The translations under genes and the position numbers were made by a program. Of a DNA stretch of 64,000 nucleotides, positions 62,251 to 64,000 are shown in pieces. This DNA comes from Arcticibacter eurypsychrophilus (lineage in GTDB: Bacteria; Bacteroidota; Bacteroidia; Sphingobacteriales; Sphingobacteriaceae). The notes beneath the pieces were generated by a model that was given only the letters and a program-made list of their open reading frames with translations, searched no databases and was not told the origin of the DNA. Within the stretch, counting starts at the first letter, position 1. Each line of letters starts with the position of its first letter. The stretch covers positions 124,001-188,000 of the forward strand of contig NZ_MDFN01000002.1 of the NCBI RefSeq assembly GCF_001730525.1. Reading direction: 5' to 3'.

Positions 62251-62910
62251 ATGCTGAAAAAAGATCGGTTCAAGGCGTTTGTAGAATATTTTTCATCACA
62301 TCAACCCGAGGCTAAGACAGAACTTCATTATTCAAATCCATACGAACTGCTTGTAGCAGTTATTTTATCGGCACAATGCACTGATAAGCGGATTAATTTG
62401 ATAACACCTGCACTATTCGAGCGGTTTCCGAACGCTTATGCGCTTTCTATATCCACAACTGATGAGATATACAACTATATCAGAACAGTAAGCTATCCTA
62501 ATAATAAGGCTAAACACTTGCTCGGTATGGCTCAAATGCTTGTTTCTGATTTTACAGGAGTGATTCCATCTGATATAGAAGAACTACAAAAGCTACCTGG
62601 AGTAGGGCGAAAAACAGCTAATGTGATCGCCTCTGTTGTTTATGCCACTCCTGCAATTGCTGTCGACACGCATGTGTTTAGAGTAGCGAATCGTTTAGGC
62701 CTTACTAATAAAGCCACTACTCCCCTTGCTGTTGAAAAACAATTAGTTCAGTTTTTACCTAAATATACGCTAGCTATTGCGCATCATTGGCTAATCTTAC
62801 ATGGTAGATATATCTGTGTAGCTAGAAATCCTAAATGTACTATTTGTCCATTGACTTCTTTTTGTAAGTATTACGAGCAAATAAATCGCATTCAACAAAA
62901 ATTGCCGTAA
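62251..62910 (+). CDS. nth: endonuclease III
   Basis: The 219-residue enzyme has the helix-hairpin-helix LQKLPGVGRKTANVIASVVY with the catalytic Lys, the Asp in AVDTHVFRVANRLGL, and a [4Fe-4S] cluster motif C-x6-C-x2-C-x5-C in ICVARNPKCTICPLTSFCKY. It is a DNA glycosylase/AP lyase removing oxidised pyrimidines. The ATG at 62251 is preferred to an upstream TTG at 62245. It lies 24 nt after the small protein gene. Confidence 0.96.
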   Translation: MLKKDRFKAFVEYFSSHQPEAKTELHYSNPYELLVAVILSAQCTDKRINLITPALFERFPNAYALSISTTDEIYNYIRTVSYPNNKAKHLLGMAQMLVSDFTGVIPSDIEELQKLPGVGRKTANVIASVVYATPAIAVDTHVFRVANRLGLTNKATTPLAVEKQLVQFLPKYTLAIAHHWLILHGRYICVARNPKCTICPLTSFCKYYEQINRIQQKLP

Positions 62911-63031
62911 TGTAATTAATTACATGTTATGTGAATTCATTTACAGATACTTGTATGACCATTATATAATCTGAATAGTTATCCTTTTAAGATAACTTAT
63001 TGATAATATTTTTAGCATTAAAATATTTTAT

Positions 63032-63039
63032 TATCTTTG
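63032..63039 (+). promoter_or_regulatory. -7 box of recA
   Basis: TATCTTTG matches the Bacteroidota -7 consensus TAnnTTTG exactly and lies 23 nt before the recA ATG. I found no clear -33 element at the right spacing and no obvious LexA-type palindrome. Confidence 0.5.
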
Positions 63040-63062
63040 ATACACTATATAAAACTAAATAA

Positions 63063-64000
63063 ATGAGCAACGTAGATAAATTGAAAGCACTTCAGTTAAC
63101 CCTTGATAAACTTGAAAAGTCTTATGGAAAAGGCACGATAATGAAGCTAGGGGATAAAGCGGTAGAGTCAGTTGAAACCATATCAACTGGTTCAATCGGA
63201 TTGGATATTGCTTTAGGGATTGGTGGACTTCCTAAAGGCCGTGTTATTGAAATATATGGTCCTGAGTCATCTGGTAAAACAACGTTAGCAATACATGCAA
63301 TAGCTGAAAGTCAAAAAAAGGGTGGAATTGCTGCCTTTATTGACGCAGAGCATGCATTTGATAAATTTTACGCCCAGAAATTAGGTGTAGATGTGGAGAA
63401 CTTACTAATTTCACAACCAGACAATGGCGAGCAAGCACTAGAAATAGCAGATAACCTAATAAGATCAGGTGCGATTGACATCATTGTAATTGATTCTGTA
63501 GCTGCTTTGGTACCTAAAGCGGAGATAGAAGGTGAAATGGGTGAGTCAAAAATGGGACTACAGGCCCGGTTAATGTCACAGGCTTTAAGAAAACTAACTG
63601 GAACCATCTCCAAAACAGGATGTTGCTGCATTTTCATCAATCAGTTGCGTGAGAAGATTGGTGTAATGTTCGGAAATCCAGAAACAACAACAGGTGGCAA
63701 TGCCCTTAAGTTTTATGCTTCTATACGTTTAGATGTGCGACGTATTTCTCAGATTAAAGATTCTGATGAAGTGTCTGGTAACAGAACTAAAGTTAAAATT
63801 GTAAAAAACAAAGTTGCTCCCCCTTTCCGTATTGCCGAATTTGATATTATGTTCGGACTAGGTATTTCAAAAATCGGTGAAATTATAGATCTAGGAGTTG
63901 AATATGAAATTATTAAAAAGTCCGGATCTTGGTTTAGCTACAAAGAAACTAAACTAGGACAAGGCAGAGACGCTGTTAAACAATTATTAACAGATAATGT
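63063..64000 (+). CDS. recA: recombinase RecA (3' end beyond window)
   Basis: Codons for 312 residues are present; the frame is open at the right edge, so only the last 20 to 40 residues are missing. Walker A is [14 protein letters not shown] (66-79), Walker B region is [20 protein letters not shown], the L1 loop [20 protein letters not shown] and the L2 loop [20 protein letters not shown] with [16 protein letters not shown]. It catalyses strand exchange and self-cleavage of LexA-like proteins. The ATG at 63063 gives the normal start [20 protein letters not shown]. Confidence 0.98.
   Translation, partial: MSNVDKLKALQLTLDKLEKSYGKGTIMKLGDKAVESVETISTGSIGLDIALGIGGLPKGRVIEIYGPESSGKTTLAIHAIAESQKKGGIAAFIDAEHAFDKFYAQKLGVDVENLLISQPDNGEQALEIADNLIRSGAIDIIVIDSVAALVPKAEIEGEMGESKMGLQARLMSQALRKLTGTISKTGCCCIFINQLREKIGVMFGNPETTTGGNALKFYASIRLDVRRISQIKDSDEVSGNRTKVKIVKNKVAPPFRIAEFDIMFGLGISKIGEIIDLGVEYEIIKKSGSWFSYKETKLGQGRDAVKQLLTDN

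Noticed and set aside
63000-63039. TTG near 63000 as -33 element of recA
   Set aside because: The spacing to the TATCTTTG box is 29 nt, too long for a Bacteroidota promoter, so only the -7 box was reported.

Overview
The window looks like a chromosome segment of a Bacteroidota species, most likely a Sphingobacteriaceae member close to Pedobacter. Reasons seen in the sequence: a SusC/SusD polysaccharide-utilisation locus, gldA/gldF/gldG genes, an ftsX-DUF3098-uppP-truB-ribF cluster, RNase Y beside zapA, many SPII lipoproteins, very weak Shine-Dalgarno signals, and promoters of the TTG-N19/20-TAnnTTTG type. No tRNA, rRNA or CRISPR array was seen. The genus is an inference.

Region 1-5300 is a low-density accessory stretch. 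After a LiaF-like membrane protein (114-947) come decayed pieces: a fragment of a surface-lipoprotein gene (1301-1612), an IstB relic of an IS21 element (1621-2030), the 5' part of a group II intron (2030-2371), two intact secreted proteins of unknown role (2661-3896), an IS3-type OrfA relic (4280-4600) and a perfect 28-bp inverted repeat (4643-4710). An intact paralogue of the first fragment (5341-6693) lies downstream of a TonB-dependent receptor gene (6775-9618), and the two probably form an outer-membrane uptake pair.

Region 9700-15900 is housekeeping, all on the minus strand: radC, pheT, a coiled-coil protein, zapA, a probable 6S RNA, rny and a DUF962 protein. The 6S candidate lies between zapA and rny, is closed by a 12-bp stem and ends in a U-run.

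Region 16000-32070 is a mannose/mannan utilisation locus. The minus-strand operon runs mannose-6-phosphate isomerase, sugar porter, SusC, SusD, a six-hairpin glycosidase and two GH92 alpha-mannosidases. A GntR/UTRA repressor is divergent, and three TGTACA boxes lie between the two arms. The set covers surface capture, trimming, import and entry into glycolysis. Free mannose would still need phosphorylation, and no obvious hexokinase is present.

Region 32190-48000 is mixed: rpsT, an S1/P1-like secreted hydrolase, DedA, three tandem DUF4397 lipoproteins, dnaN, gldG-gldF-OMP-gldA, glyS, an L,D-transpeptidase, an OYE-family flavoenzyme and a second decay patch (truncated luciferase-like monooxygenase, very short BtuF-like protein, barrel-only TonB receptor).

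Region 48090-64000 is conserved core: leuS; the ftsX-DUF3098-uppP-truB-ribF-DUF2157 operon with stop/start overlaps; OsmC, metZ and a TSUP permease (sulfur); uvrA; an ECF sigma factor with a small downstream protein; nth; and recA, which runs off the right edge.
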